64,000 bases of DNA from Candidatus Zixiibacteriota bacterium (GCA_023129805.1 JAGMBK010000001.1:1-64000); one strand, 5' to 3'. Shown: positions 1-8,384, counted from the first letter of the stretch. Notes: generated from the sequence alone by a model not told the origin. Translations and numbers: made by a program.

Positions 1-178
1 TTCTTAGCGTGGAAGCCTTTATCTTCGGGTGGCTAGGCATGGTCAAAGGAGTTTTGCCTCCATCCGGATTCTCACGAACCATTGAAATATGCTCTTTTTC
101 ACGCACGACCCGGAACCCGATATTCTCCAGTGTTTTGATTACCTTCCGCTTCGGGGCATCAACAGGGAACTTCTTCAT
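1..178 (-). CDS. hicA: HicA-family mRNA interferase toxin, truncated by window edge
   Basis: HicA toxins are small double-stranded-RNA-binding-fold proteins that cleave mRNA and are neutralised by HicB. Reading the minus strand from the ATG at 178, 59 residues are visible, starting MKKFPVDAPKRKVIKTLENI, followed by a segment with EHISMV and PSHPKIK. This fits the HicA pattern of an N-terminal helix, a catalytic-histidine strand (here in KEHIS) and a basic loop leading to a final helix. The gene runs off the left edge, so perhaps 10 to 20 residues are missing. The start codon shares one base with the hicB stop (TGATG), so the two are translationally coupled in the order antitoxin then toxin. 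The family call rests on recognised motifs only. Confidence 0.8.
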   Translation of the reverse strand, partial: MKKFPVDAPKRKVIKTLENIGFRVVREKEHISMVRENPDGGKTPLTMPSHPKIKASTLR

Positions 179-402
179 CAAACCTCGACTCCGGTCTCAG
201 CAATGAATGCTTCCAGAATAGGAGGCTCGACATCTAAAACCTCCTCTCCAAAAGTCTCAACATGGAAGCGAATGGCTGATTTCACATCTGAAAGCACCTC
301 TTCATAAGTATCTCCCTGTCCAACCACAACCCCCTTAAGCCCCAAGGGATAAGCTACATAGCCATCAGGATGCTTTTCTACTATAATCTTGAGTTGCCTC
401 AC
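178..402 (-). CDS. hicB: HicB-family antitoxin
   Basis: HicB proteins bind and inhibit HicA and usually repress their own operon. This 74-residue protein has the HicB partial RNase H-like fold: a strand with KIIVEKHPDGYVAYPLG, a GQGDTYEEVLSDVKSAIRFH helix after it, and an acidic C-terminal part. The start is GTG at 402, chosen because a strong AGGAGG lies about eight bases upstream. There is no separate DNA-binding tail, so this is the short HicB type and operator binding is uncertain. It overlaps hicA by one base. No convincing promoter was identified in the roughly 80 bases upstream. Confidence 0.85.
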   Translation of the reverse strand: MRQLKIIVEKHPDGYVAYPLGLKGVVVGQGDTYEEVLSDVKSAIRFHVETFGEEVLDVEPPILEAFIAETGVEV

Positions 403-522
403 GTGGAGACCTCCTCTCGTTAATCACTGCTTTCCTTCATCGTAAAACATGACCACACTTTTTTTAATTTTCCAGTTCGTTCCTGTTACTGATTCTCCAA
501 AATGAATCACACTTCAGGGCTT

Positions 523-550
523 GTCGGATAGGGCTTTGCCCATATCCGAC
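523..550. repeat. GTCGGATA...TATCCGAC palindrome (family A, copy 1)
   Basis: The outer arms GTCGGATA and TATCCGAC enclose inner arms GGGC and GCCC, giving a nearly perfect hairpin followed by CTAC. Arms with the same sequence but different loops recur at 49263-49325 and 60326-60368. Confidence 0.85.
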
Positions 551-648
551 CTACTCTTTTCATTTTTCATAAATGATTTTTCCGGCTCTTTTGATCTCAC
601 CCAGAAAATCCAGCTTGGTGGCATTTTTGTATTCATCAAAACTTGTAG

Positions 649-674
649 GTCCGAAATCCCGCAGGGTTTCGGAC
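649..674. repeat. GTCCGAAATCCC hairpin (family A variant)
   Basis: GTCCGAAATCCC pairs with GGGTTTCGGAC across a GCA loop, with one bulged base. It is preceded by TTGTAG, the complement of the CTACAA that follows the copy at 49263-49325. It is a diverged or reverse-oriented relative of family A. Confidence 0.7.
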
Positions 675-829
675 AAAAACCCTTCTTTGCTCCTCAATTT
701 AGCAGATTATCCCCTAAACTATTATGGGAGTCCCTTAGGACTCCCCTGAAGATACTGCCATGACCTTTCAATTTTTAAAAAATGCTCATACATAAAACAT
801 GCGCCGGTCTTTCTTCTTTAGTCGAAAGC

Positions 830-2299
830 CTATAAAATATATCGGCTTAAATCCTCGTCCTCCACTATATCTTTGAGGGTTTTTTCCACCATCTGTTTGG
901 TGACCTTCACCTTTTTTGTCTTCAAATCCGGCACCTTGAACATGATCTCTTCTAAAAGAGTGGTCATCACCGTATGAAGTCGCCTGGCTCCGATGTTTTC
1001 CGTCCTCTCGTTGACCAGATTGGCTATTCGGGCGATCTCTCTGATGCCATCCTCGGTGAAGGAAAGATTCACCCCTTCGGTGTCCAGAAGGGCGGTATAC
1101 TGCTTGAGTAGAGCATTTTTTGGCTCGGTGAGGATGCGGACGAAATCGTCTGTGGTTAAGCTGTCCAGCTCCACCCGAATGGGGAATCTACCCTGCATCT
1201 CCGGAATCAGATCCGAGGGCTTGGAGGCGTGAAAGGCGCCTGCGGCGATGAACAGAATATGGTCGGTTTTAACCATCCCATACTTGGTCATCACATTGGT
1301 CCCCTCCACTATGGGCAAAAGATCTCTTTGCACCCCCTCCCGGGATACATCCGGTCCCTCCTTTGGCTTTTCTCCGGCGATTTTGTCTATCTCGTCGATG
1401 AAGATTATACCGGAATTTTCCATCCTTTCGACAGACTCCGAGATCACCGCCTCCATGTCCACCAGTCTGCCAATCTCCTCCTGGATTAAAATCCTTTCTG
1501 CCTCTGCTATGGTGACCTTTCTTCTTTTGGTCTTCTTGGGCAGCATGCCGGAGAACATCTCCTGAAAATTAACTCCCAGCTCCTCTATCCCCTGGGGAGA
1601 GAAGACCTCAATTATGGGAAATCTATCATTGGGCACGGTGATCTCAATTGTTCTTTTGTTCAGCTTTCTCTGATGCAGTTGAGTTCTCAGCTTTTCTCTG
1701 GTTTTCTCCCACCTCTCCTCTAGGTTTTCCTCTGTTGATTCTTGGAATGAAAACGAAGGCGAATTGTATTGCCGTGCGGGCAAATCTGTCCTTTTGCGGC
1801 GAGGTTTAGGGGGCAAAAGATAATCCAGTATCTTCTCCTCAGCCAAGCTTTGTGCTTTTGATCGCACCTGCTCCGCCCTTTCCCTTTTCACCATGCTGAC
1901 CGCCAAATCGGTTAAATCCCTCACCATGGACTCCACGTCTCTTCCCACATATCCCACCTCAGTATATTTTGATGCCTCCACCTTGATGAATGGAGCATTG
2001 GCTAAATTAGCTAACCTTCGCGCAATTTCAGTTTTGCCCACCCCGGTCGGTCCGATCATGATGATGTTGTTAGGCATAATCTCGTCCTTCAGATCTGCCT
2101 TGACCTGCTGTCTTCTCCAACGGTTTCGCAGGGCAATGGCCACCGATTTTTTAGCCTTATCCTGCCCGATGATATACCTATCCAGCTTCTTTACGATCTC
2201 TTTGGGAGTTAGCTCCCGTTTCCAGTCTTTTTCCAAAGCCTTTTCCCTTTCCTCCACATCTGTTGATTCAGGAACAGTTGGACTTTTTACCTGATTCAT
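830..2299 (-). CDS. hslU: ATP-dependent protease ATPase subunit HslU (ClpY)
   Basis: HslU is the AAA+ unfoldase of the cytoplasmic HslUV protease and feeds unfolded substrate to HslV. The 489-residue protein has the HslU signature [20 protein letters not shown] near residue 34, Walker A GPTGVGKT at residues 83-90, a pore-loop region [20 protein letters not shown], an intermediate I-domain from about residue 120 to 250, Walker [12 protein letters not shown] near residue 300, and a C-terminal domain ending in LSRYIL. The conserved C-terminal tail inserts into HslV. The N-terminus has about 29 charged residues beyond the usual start, but AGGAGG and GGAGG motifs sit just before ATG 2299, so I keep that start. 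It lies downstream of hslV. Confidence 0.97.
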   Translation of the reverse strand: MNQVKSPTVPESTDVEEREKALEKDWKRELTPKEIVKKLDRYIIGQDKAKKSVAIALRNRWRRQQVKADLKDEIMPNNIIMIGPTGVGKTEIARRLANLANAPFIKVEASKYTEVGYVGRDVESMVRDLTDLAVSMVKRERAEQVRSKAQSLAEEKILDYLLPPKPRRKRTDLPARQYNSPSFSFQESTEENLEERWEKTREKLRTQLHQRKLNKRTIEITVPNDRFPIIEVFSPQGIEELGVNFQEMFSGMLPKKTKRRKVTIAEAERILIQEEIGRLVDMEAVISESVERMENSGIIFIDEIDKIAGEKPKEGPDVSREGVQRDLLPIVEGTNVMTKYGMVKTDHILFIAAGAFHASKPSDLIPEMQGRFPIRVELDSLTTDDFVRILTEPKNALLKQYTALLDTEGVNLSFTEDGIREIARIANLVNERTENIGARRLHTVMTTLLEEIMFKVPDLKTKKVKVTKQMVEKTLKDIVEDEDLSRYIL

Positions 2300-2638
2300 C
2301 TCTTGTTTCCTCCACCTCCTTTGAAGCGATCTACTTCATTTATTCCCCCGAATTTAAATATAACAAATTTCTTGATTTTTCAAAGCATTTGCTCAACCAA
2401 ACCATAAACTTTTTGTTTTTCCCAATAAGCTGAGCTTGGGCAACCTAAAGGCCTTCACCCACCGACTAAGTGTCTATACCTCAATAGATTGCGATGAGCT
2501 GGGGTTTAAGTTCCCCAAAATTACCGAAATCTTCAACTTCAGGATATAACTCTTCCTCCACTAAAAAAACCATTGGAGTGCGTCTGCTTGTCTTTTGACA
2601 AAACAAAAATCAAGTAGATGCACACCAAGATACTTTCG
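2300..2638. other. Spacer between hslV and hslU
   Basis: This 339-base spacer is unusually long for an hslV-hslU pair. It carries the strong ribosome binding site of hslU (about 2310-2325). I see no open frame, clear hairpin terminator or promoter in the rest. Confidence 0.5.
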
Positions 2639-3169
2639 CTACAAAAGTTCCTCTATCATTATCTTGTCGTTGGTATAGACACAGATGGAGGAGGCTATCT
2701 CTATGGATTCTCTGACTAAGGCTTTGGCATCTAAGTTTGAGTGAACTTTCAGTGCCCGAGCCGCGGCTAAAGCATATGGTCCGCCAGAACCTATGGCTAT
2801 GATCCCGTCATCTGGCTCTATAACATCTCCGTTTCCGGAGATTATCAGAGCATGATCCTTGTCCAGCACAGCCAAAAGCGCCTCCAGCCTCCGCAGATAC
2901 TTGTCCATTCGCCAGTCCTTAGCCAGCTCCACAGCAGCCCGGGGGAGATTTCCTCTGAATTCCTCTATCTTTGCCTCAAACCTCTCAAATAGGGTGAAGG
3001 CATCCGCAGAGGTTCCGGCAAAACCAGCTAAGATTTTGTCATTATACAACTTACGGAGTTTGTTGGCGTTCTGTTTGACGATGGTCTCCTCCAGACTCAC
3101 CTGCCCATCCGCACCAATGGCGACCTTGCCATTGTGTCTTAATCCGATTATGGTAGTGGATTTTATCAT
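2639..3169 (-). CDS. hslV: ATP-dependent protease proteolytic subunit HslV (ClpQ)
   Basis: HslV is the threonine-type peptidase of the HslUV complex and forms a proteasome-like double hexameric ring. The 176 residues begin [20 protein letters not shown]. Removal of the first four residues would expose Thr5 as the catalytic N-terminal threonine, aligned with TTIVSVRRNG of the Escherichia coli enzyme. GADGQVSL, the [20 protein letters not shown] block and the [16 protein letters not shown] block are all family hallmarks. The family usually has a propeptide of zero to a few residues, so this is a slightly longer one. It is downstream of xerC and upstream of hslU, as in the conserved topA-xerC-hslV-hslU arrangement. 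Confidence 0.97.
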   Translation of the reverse strand: MIKSTTIIGLRHNGKVAIGADGQVSLEETIVKQNANKLRKLYNDKILAGFAGTSADAFTLFERFEAKIEEFRGNLPRAAVELAKDWRMDKYLRRLEALLAVLDKDHALIISGNGDVIEPDDGIIAIGSGGPYALAAARALKVHSNLDAKALVRESIEIASSICVYTNDKIMIEELL

Positions 3170-3270
3170 CTAAGTCTATACCTCAATTTCTTAGGCCAAA
3201 GTCTCTGCGCTCAACTTCGTCTTCCCGTCTAACCACTCCTTTTCACTTACTATGATTTTATCTACTTATT

Positions 3271-4179
3271 CTACGCTCTGGGATGAGCTTTTTTATATAC
3301 TTTCTTCAGCCTTTCTGTGGTCACATGAGTATATATCTGGGTAGTGGAAAGGCTTTCATGTCCTAAAAGGTCCTTCACCGTTAAGAGATTCGCCCCTTGG
3401 TCCAGCAGATGGGTGGCGAAGGTATGTCTCAGGGTATGGGGACTGGTTTTTTTCTCCTCGCTAACGTCTTTAGCATACTTTTTAACTATTCTTCTTATAC
3501 TACGGGCGGAAAGCTTCCTCCCTGAGCTGTTCAAAAGAACTGCTTCACCATCCACTTCGGAGAGGTTCTTATAATATAGTTTACGCCGGTCTAAATAGTT
3601 TTTCAAAGCGCCCAGCGCCTCAGCTCCAACCGGAATGATCCTTTCCTTTTTCCCCTTGCCCATCACCCGAATCACCTCGCCTTCGAAATCTATGGAGGAT
3701 AACTTGAGCTCAGAAAGCTCTGAAAGACGCATTCCGGTACTATAAAAAAGCTCCAGAATGGCTAAATCCCTGAAGCCGGAAAGATCATCCCGGGAGGGGA
3801 GCTTAAGCAAATCCTCCATCTGCAAAATGGTCAAAAAAGAGGGGAGAGGTTTCTTTCTTTTGGGGCTTAAGAGATATGCGCCCAGATCTTTCTTTATCTT
3901 TCCTTTTCTAAGTAGATACTTGAAAAAAGATCTTAATACGAACACCCGATGGGCAATGGAGCTTTCTTTCAAACCTTTTCTTTTCAAAGATACCAAAAAA
4001 TCCCTGAGAAGTGGTCGGGAAAGCTGATGAAGGAAATCCTCACAAACGTTTTTTCTTCCTAAAAATTCACCGAAGGTGGAAAGGACACATCCATAGGAGA
4101 TGATGGTGTTTTCCGAAAAGTTCTTTTCCCTCTGGATATGTTGAATAAAACTGCGTTTCTCTGTTTCGAAATTTTCCAT
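3271..4179 (-). CDS. xerC: Tyrosine recombinase XerC-like
   Basis: Xer recombinases resolve chromosome dimers at dif. The 302-residue call starts at the ATG at 4179, giving MENFETEKRSFIQHI, which matches the usual start of the SAM-like N-terminal domain. The open frame extends upstream to 4260, but that extension has no family similarity. The C-terminal catalytic domain shows the full tyrosine-recombinase set: Arg in STGMRLSEL, Lys in MGKGKKERIIPV, His-x-x-Arg in SPHTLRHTFATHLLDQG, His in LGHESLSTTQIYTHV and the nucleophilic Tyr in the same segment. The position between topA and hslV supports a XerC rather than XerD assignment. The ribosome binding site is weak (GGTGG). I found no dif site. 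Confidence 0.92.
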   Translation of the reverse strand: MENFETEKRSFIQHIQREKNFSENTIISYGCVLSTFGEFLGRKNVCEDFLHQLSRPLLRDFLVSLKRKGLKESSIAHRVFVLRSFFKYLLRKGKIKKDLGAYLLSPKRKKPLPSFLTILQMEDLLKLPSRDDLSGFRDLAILELFYSTGMRLSELSELKLSSIDFEGEVIRVMGKGKKERIIPVGAEALGALKNYLDRRKLYYKNLSEVDGEAVLLNSSGRKLSARSIRRIVKKYAKDVSEEKKTSPHTLRHTFATHLLDQGANLLTVKDLLGHESLSTTQIYTHVTTERLKKVYKKAHPRA

Positions 4180-4433
4180 AACACCACCGGTTTGAGCAAA
4201 ACGTATTGCACAGATATCTCTGAAAAAGTCAAATTGAGAAAGGTCTCCATGGAGTGTCAAGCCCCGCCAAAGCGGGATCTACGACTTTAGCTTGACTTAA
4301 AGCCTCTTGAAAGACAAAGAGCTTGTATATGGTTCACCTAAAGGTGAACACTCCAAATTCTCCTTTCTATGCAGTTTTTCAGAGACCTATTACAAATGTT
4401 GTGAATCCCCTATCCGCTTAATCCGTTGACCGT

Positions 4434-6704
4434 TCAATCCGCTGACTTCTCCACCGGCTGTAATTTTTCATGGCCACACTTTAGGCATTTCAAATATTCG
4501 CCCTTGGCTTTAGAGGATTTCTCCACCAAGAACTTGGCATCGCAGTTGGGGCAAGGCTGGTTTACCGGCTTGTCCCAGGTGGCAAACTTGCATTTGGGGT
4601 AATTGGAGCATCCATAGAATATCCTTCCTCTTTTTGTCTTTCTCTCAATCAGAAAACCATCACAACCCTCTTGGGGACAGTTCACCCCGATGGAGAAGGG
4701 ACGGGTGAACTTACAATCCGGGTATCTGGAGCAAGAGAGGAATTTGCCATACCGGCTGACTTTTATCATCATGGGAGCTCCGCAAAGGTCACACTTCTGG
4801 TCGGGGAGAAGTTTTCCATTCTCGTCCCCCGGGAGCGGTTTGGTGTTTTTGCATTTGGGAAAGGCAGAGCAGGCTAAAAATCTTCCGTTTCTTCCCCAGC
4901 GGATGATCATGGGACTGCCACATTTCTCGCAGACCTCATCAGTTTTCTGTTGGGTGAGCTCCCGGATATTTCCTTTGTTGCTCTCTACCTTCTCCAAGTT
5001 AAGCTGGAAGGGGGCGTAAAAATCTTTCAGCACCTTAACCCACTTCTCCTTTCCCGCCTCGATTTTGTCTAATTCCTCCTCCATGCTGGCGGTGAACTTC
5101 ACCTCAAATATGTCGGGAAAATTCTTTACCAAAATCTTATTTACCGTTTTACCCAATTCAGTAGGAAACAGATTCCTTTTCTTTGCCTCCACGTACTTTC
5201 TTTGCTTGATGGTGAAGACGATCTGAGCATAGGTGGAGGGACGACCTACGCCATTTTCCTCTAATTCCTTAATCAAACTCGCCTCGGTAAATCTGGGAGG
5301 GGGCTTGGTGAAATGCTGTTTAGGGAAAAGCTCCAAAAGATCCAAAGTATCCTTTTCCTTCAAAGCGGGAAGCTTAAATTCCTCCTCCTCTTCTGAGCTC
5401 TCCTCTTTTATATCCTGATAGATTTTCAAAAATCCATCAAAGGTTTGTAGTGAGTGTGTGGCTCTAAAAAGATATTTTCCCGCTTCTCCGCCAGAGGCGG
5501 ATCCGCCTCCGGCGGAAATTTCAACTGTGGTCACTTGAAAAATCGCCTCTGCCATCTGGGAGGCGATGAATCTGTTCCAGATGAGTTGATACAACTTAAA
5601 TTGATCTTTACTTAAAAATCTTTTTAACTCATCCGGAGTGTATTCGATGTAAGTGGGACGTATAGCCTCGTGCGCTTCTTGTGCCCCCTTTTTGGATTTA
5701 TATTCTCTCGGTTTGGAGGGAACATAATCTGGACCGAAGTTTTTTTCTATGAAATCTTTTGCTGATTTTTTTGCCACCGCCGCAATTCGAGGGGAGTCAG
5801 TTCGCATGTAGGTAATTAGTCCCACACTCTCCTTATCCCCCAATTCCACCCCGGCATAAAGCTGCTGGGCAATCTTCATGGTCTCTTGTGAGGGGAAATA
5901 CAGCCTTTGAGCCGCATCCTGCTGCAGGGTGCTGGTTATATAGGGAGCATAGGGATGGCGCTTCCTCTTCTCCCGGCTGAATTTCGCCACCAGAAATTTT
6001 TTCCCTTTGATGTCGGCACAGAGTTTTTCTGCTTCCTTTTGGTCGGCTATCTCGAAGTCCTTATCCTCAATTTTTACCAGTTTGGCAAAAAACGATTCGG
6101 ATTTTTGTGTCTCAAGATGTGCGGTGATGCTCCAGTGCTCCTTGGGCACGAAATTTTCAATTGCCTCTTCTCTTTCACAGATGATGCGCAAAGCCACCGA
6201 TTGCACTCTGCCGGCGCTCAAACCCCTATACACGGTTTTCCAAAGAAAAGGGGAGACCTTATATCCCACCAGCCGATCTAAAATTCTGCGCGCCTGCTGA
6301 GCATTAACCTTATTCATGTCGATCTCACCTGCCTGCTTTATCCCCTTCAGCACCGCCTGTTTGGTGATCTCGTTGAAGGAGGCACGGAAGATCCTGGGAT
6401 TGATCTTCTCTATTTCTTGCGCAATGTGCCAGGCGATGGCTTCGCCTTCTCGATCCGGGTCCGGAGCCAGATAAACCACCTTAACCTTCCGGGATTGGGA
6501 TTTAAGCTGAGCGATGATCTTCTTTTTCTCCTTTATGATCTCATAGCGGGGAGCAAAGTCGTTTTCTATCTCCACCCCCAGATTCCTCTGTGGAAGATCC
6601 TTCACGTGCCCTACAGAAGCCTCCACCATAAACTCTTTGCCCAAGAATTTCTTCAACGCTTTGGTTTTGGCAGGTGACTCAACTATCACCAGATTCTTAT
6701 CCAC
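4434..6704 (-). CDS. topA: DNA topoisomerase I
   Basis: Type IA topoisomerase relaxes negative supercoils. The 756 residues have the N-terminal Toprim domain (NLVIVESPAKTKALKKFLG and DPDREGEAIAWHIA), the catalytic region with the active-site tyrosine in ITYMRTDSPR around residue 298, and RPTYIEYTP. At the C-terminus are three tetracysteine zinc fingers of the topoisomerase type (CEKCGSPM, CDLCGAPM, CPQEGCDGF each followed by a CS-PxCK pair) and a fourth CPNCDAKF finger. Around residues 396-405 the glycine-rich run AGGGSASGGEAG replaces the short turn normally found before KYLFRA. It is encoded by a 28-base palindrome described separately. The gene leads the xerC-hslV-hslU series. Confidence 0.97.
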   Translation of the reverse strand: MDKNLVIVESPAKTKALKKFLGKEFMVEASVGHVKDLPQRNLGVEIENDFAPRYEIIKEKKKIIAQLKSQSRKVKVVYLAPDPDREGEAIAWHIAQEIEKINPRIFRASFNEITKQAVLKGIKQAGEIDMNKVNAQQARRILDRLVGYKVSPFLWKTVYRGLSAGRVQSVALRIICEREEAIENFVPKEHWSITAHLETQKSESFFAKLVKIEDKDFEIADQKEAEKLCADIKGKKFLVAKFSREKRKRHPYAPYITSTLQQDAAQRLYFPSQETMKIAQQLYAGVELGDKESVGLITYMRTDSPRIAAVAKKSAKDFIEKNFGPDYVPSKPREYKSKKGAQEAHEAIRPTYIEYTPDELKRFLSKDQFKLYQLIWNRFIASQMAEAIFQVTTVEISAGGGSASGGEAGKYLFRATHSLQTFDGFLKIYQDIKEESSEEEEEFKLPALKEKDTLDLLELFPKQHFTKPPPRFTEASLIKELEENGVGRPSTYAQIVFTIKQRKYVEAKKRNLFPTELGKTVNKILVKNFPDIFEVKFTASMEEELDKIEAGKEKWVKVLKDFYAPFQLNLEKVESNKGNIRELTQQKTDEVCEKCGSPMIIRWGRNGRFLACSAFPKCKNTKPLPGDENGKLLPDQKCDLCGAPMMIKVSRYGKFLSCSRYPDCKFTRPFSIGVNCPQEGCDGFLIERKTKRGRIFYGCSNYPKCKFATWDKPVNQPCPNCDAKFLVEKSSKAKGEYLKCLKCGHEKLQPVEKSAD
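5488..5515. repeat. 28-bp GC-rich palindrome inside topA (family D)
   Basis: Two 13-base arms (CCGCCAGAGGCGG and CCGCCTCCGGCGG) flank a central AT and pair with one mismatch. Each arm is itself a CCGCC-NNN-GGCGG hairpin of the kind dispersed between genes. It lies in frame in topA and encodes a Gly/Ser/Ala-rich insert. Confidence 0.9.
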
Positions 6705-6765
6705 TGAGATTGCTCCTTATCCCCGAGTAAAAGTTCCAAAGATTTGACGGTCTTTTGGTATTCGC

Positions 6766-6990
6766 CTAAGTTTTCTCTATTCTTTCAAACTTCACCTTTT
6801 CTTCCAGCACATCCTTCAAAGCTTGTATGACAACCTTTAGCGGCTTTTCCTTGGGGACGGCTTCCTCCCCTTCTGTTTTCTCTCTGAGTCTTTCCAGGTT
6901 CAACCTTCTGGTATGCTTGGCTGCCAAAATAACCGCTTCATATCTGTTCGCATACATTTTATCGAGTTTTTCGGTGGCATCTAAATACAC
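6766..6990 (-). CDS. rpoZ: RNA polymerase omega subunit
   Basis: Omega assists folding and assembly of the beta-prime subunit. I start at the GTG at 6990 because AGGAGG lies six bases upstream, giving a 74-residue protein of normal omega size. The frame remains open to an ATG at 7092, but that extension (MNVLFDVRHLLFK...) is unlike omega. The body has the family core: KLDKMYANRYEAVILAAKHT followed by RRLNLERLR, then a charged linker and a helical tail KPLKVVIQALKDVLEEKVKF. It follows gmk, the common bacterial gmk-rpoZ order, and precedes topA. Confidence 0.9.
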   Translation of the reverse strand: MYLDATEKLDKMYANRYEAVILAAKHTRRLNLERLREKTEGEEAVPKEKPLKVVIQALKDVLEEKVKFERIEKT

Positions 6991-7119
6991 CCGTTCCTCC
7001 TTCTGAAATGTGCCATTATGGCAAAAAAATAAACGATGTTTCCTTATAAAATCTTTGAATAACAAATGACGAACGTCAAATAATACATTCAAAATCCGTC
7101 ATTCGATATCCGTCATTCG

Positions 7120-7725
7120 TCATTTCTTCCAACCGGCATAATCTAACCGAGTGGACTTAAGCCTCTCTGATTCGATGATTTTTTCCACAGAGTCTACGGT
7201 CTGGCTTAAATTCTTATTTATCACAACATAATCATACTTCGACCAGAAGTTTATTTCCTTTAATGCGGTCTTCAGCCTCTTCTTCATCTCCCCTGTTTTT
7301 TCTGTTCCCCGCTTGGTTAGTCTTCTTTTCAATTCCTTCATGGATGGAGGCAGAAGGAAGATCAAAACGCTTTGCGGATATTTTTTCTTAAAAACCATTC
7401 CTCCCTGCACATCCAGCACAAACAAAGCTACCTTTCTCTTTTTTTTTGCCTTTGTCACGAACTTCTTCAAGGTTCCGTATCGATTGCCGTGCACCCAGGC
7501 CCACTCAACAAATTCTCTTTTTCTTATCTTCCCTCTGAATTTCTCTTCAGTAAGAAAAAGATAGTCCTTGCTCCGTTTTTCTCCCTTTCTTCTTTTTCTG
7601 GTGGTAGCAGAAACGGAGCGGATATAGTCTTTGTGTTTCTTAAGTATCTTCTGACAAATTGTGGTCTTTCCTCCTCCCGAAGGGGAAGACAGAACCACCA
7701 GGGTTTCCTTTTTCTTTATATTCAT
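7120..7725 (-). CDS. gmk: Guanylate kinase
   Basis: Guanylate kinase phosphorylates GMP to GDP with ATP. The 201 residues carry the P-loop LSSPSGGGKTT near the N-terminus, the SVSATTRKRRKGEK GMP-binding segment, the DYLFLTEEKFRGKIRKREFVEWA block, GTLKKFVTKAKKKRKVALFVLDVQGG, and the LID region FLLPPSMKELKRRLTKRGTE. The sequence is very lysine- and arginine-rich but length and motifs are normal. It lies between yicC and rpoZ, a widespread order, but is now separated from yicC by about 1.5 kb of accessory sequence. Confidence 0.96.
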   Translation of the reverse strand: MNIKKKETLVVLSSPSGGGKTTICQKILKKHKDYIRSVSATTRKRRKGEKRSKDYLFLTEEKFRGKIRKREFVEWAWVHGNRYGTLKKFVTKAKKKRKVALFVLDVQGGMVFKKKYPQSVLIFLLPPSMKELKRRLTKRGTEKTGEMKKRLKTALKEINFWSKYDYVVINKNLSQTVDSVEKIIESERLKSTRLDYAGWKK

Positions 7726-7789
7726 TGAAGATTATTCTTTGGATTGGATTTGGTGTTTATTGTTTCCTTCCAACTTCGAGGCTATCTGC

Positions 7790-7960
7790 GTTCGTCACGG
7801 ACGCCCTTCAGGGTGAATCCTTTCCTTCGACCCTGAGGTCTTACTTCGTGCCGAGCCCATTTGGGAGGCAGGACCGAAGGGCAGGATGAACCCTCGTCCG
7901 TAAAGGAAAAACAACGGCTTGTGTGTTTGCGAAGTGTCGAAGGGATCCAGCTAAGCGTTG
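7790..7960. repeat. Composite palindromic repeat block downstream of the GIY-YIG cassette
   Basis: This non-coding stretch mixes several repeat modules: TTCGTCACGGACG (family B arm, partner CGTCCGTAAAG near 7892), CCTTCGACCCTGAGG, and GGACCGAAGGGCAGGAT. The same modules form the large palindrome at 63811-63950. GTGTGTTTGCGAAGTG near 7921 is roughly inverted against AAGCGTTGCAAACACGC near 7953-7970. Open frames across it are artefacts of the repeats. Confidence 0.65.
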
Positions 7961-8074
7961 CAAACACGCGGCTAGTGCCGTTCCAACTTTTTATCGCTAA
8001 TGAAACCCGTTCAGACGTGCTGAACTCCAAATATTTCTTTAGCCTATTGTGCAAATAACGTTTCCCTTTACCGC

Positions 8075-8111
8075 TTTTTACCCCGTTCTTCTGTAAAGAA
8101 CGGGGTAAAAA
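8075..8111. repeat. Perfect 16-bp-arm hairpin forming the 3' end of the GIY-YIG gene
   Basis: TTTTTACCCCGTTCTT pairs perfectly with AAGAACGGGGTAAAAA across a five-base loop. The hairpin encodes the last eleven or so codons and the stop of the GIY-YIG gene. There is no U-run past the stem on either strand, so it does not look like an ordinary terminator. Confidence 0.85.
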
Positions 8112-8302
8112 TATTTCTCACGACGAAAGGCATCTTCCTTACAAATACAGGCCTCGTAATAGATAAGCTTGAAAGGCCTTCTTGAAGCAGTTGATCTTAC
8201 TTTTCCGTTATTGTGTTCTTCAAATCTCCTCTTTAAATTATTGGTTGTTCCGGTATAGAATTTATTATCTTTTATACTTAACAAAATATATGTGTAGTAC
8301 AT
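8078..8302 (-). CDS. Stand-alone GIY-YIG domain nuclease-like protein, C-terminus altered
   Basis: Small GIY-YIG proteins share the catalytic fold of UvrC and homing endonucleases, and their cellular role is mostly unknown. The 74 residues have the family order: YYTYILLSIKDNKFYTGTT (GIY/YIG equivalents YIL and YTG), NNLKRRFEEHNNGKV with the conserved Arg, STASRRPFKLIYYE, and DAFRREKY with the catalytic Glu. Complete relatives are usually around 80 to 95 residues and end in a lysine-rich helix. Here the sequence after REKY becomes FYPVLYRRTG, encoded entirely by the 8075-8111 hairpin. The gene sits inside an inverted-repeat cassette. It may be a decaying mobile-element gene. Confidence 0.8.
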   Translation of the reverse strand: MYYTYILLSIKDNKFYTGTTNNLKRRFEEHNNGKVRSTASRRPFKLIYYEACICKEDAFRREKYFYPVLYRRTG

Positions 8303-8326
8303 TCTAATTCAGCTCTTGTATCATTT

Positions 8327-8352
8327 AGTCCCGTTCCAACCTGGAACGGGAT
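8327..8352. repeat. Hairpin next to the right end of the cassette
   Basis: CCCGTTCCAAC pairs with GGAACGGG, and GTTGGAACGG follows at once in the terminal repeat. The same GTTCCAAC word is therefore present three times around the right end, which suggests stacked insertion or duplication of the end. Confidence 0.65.
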
Positions 8353-8384
8353 TAGTTGGAACGGTACTAGCAGCTGTGCTTCAG

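Larger units (their letters stand above)
403..829. other. Non-coding gap between hicB and hslU with two hairpin repeats
   Basis: No credible gene is seen here. The open frame on the plus strand at 521-763 is low complexity and is built partly from palindromic repeats, so I do not call it. The gap holds the hicB ribosome binding site and presumably its promoter, plus the two repeats listed separately. Confidence 0.6.
7965..8378. mobile_element. Putative inverted-repeat-bounded cassette carrying a GIY-YIG nuclease gene
   Basis: The left end (7965-7987) reads CACGCGG then CTAGTGCCGTTCCAAC. The complement of the right end (8355-8378) reads CACAGCTG then CTAGTACCGTTCCAAC. The ends are therefore 23-24-base imperfect inverted repeats with about four differences. 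Only one gene lies inside, a GIY-YIG domain protein on the minus strand. No target-site duplication is evident. The right end stops seven bases from the stop codon of the nucleotidyltransferase gene. Mobility is an inference. Confidence 0.5.

Noticed and set aside
521..763. Open frame of 80 codons on the plus strand
   Set aside because: It begins in a family A palindrome, has low-complexity content, no ribosome binding site and no recognisable domain.
993..2294. Several long frames antisense to hslU
   Set aside because: They are shadows of a well-supported gene on the other strand and have no family features.
7659..8058. Overlapping open frames on both strands between gmk and the GIY-YIG gene
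   Set aside because: They are composed of palindromic repeats and do not resemble proteins.
8075..8111. Perfect hairpin considered as a rho-independent terminator
   Set aside because: Neither strand has a T-run after the stem. The A and T runs are part of the stem itself.
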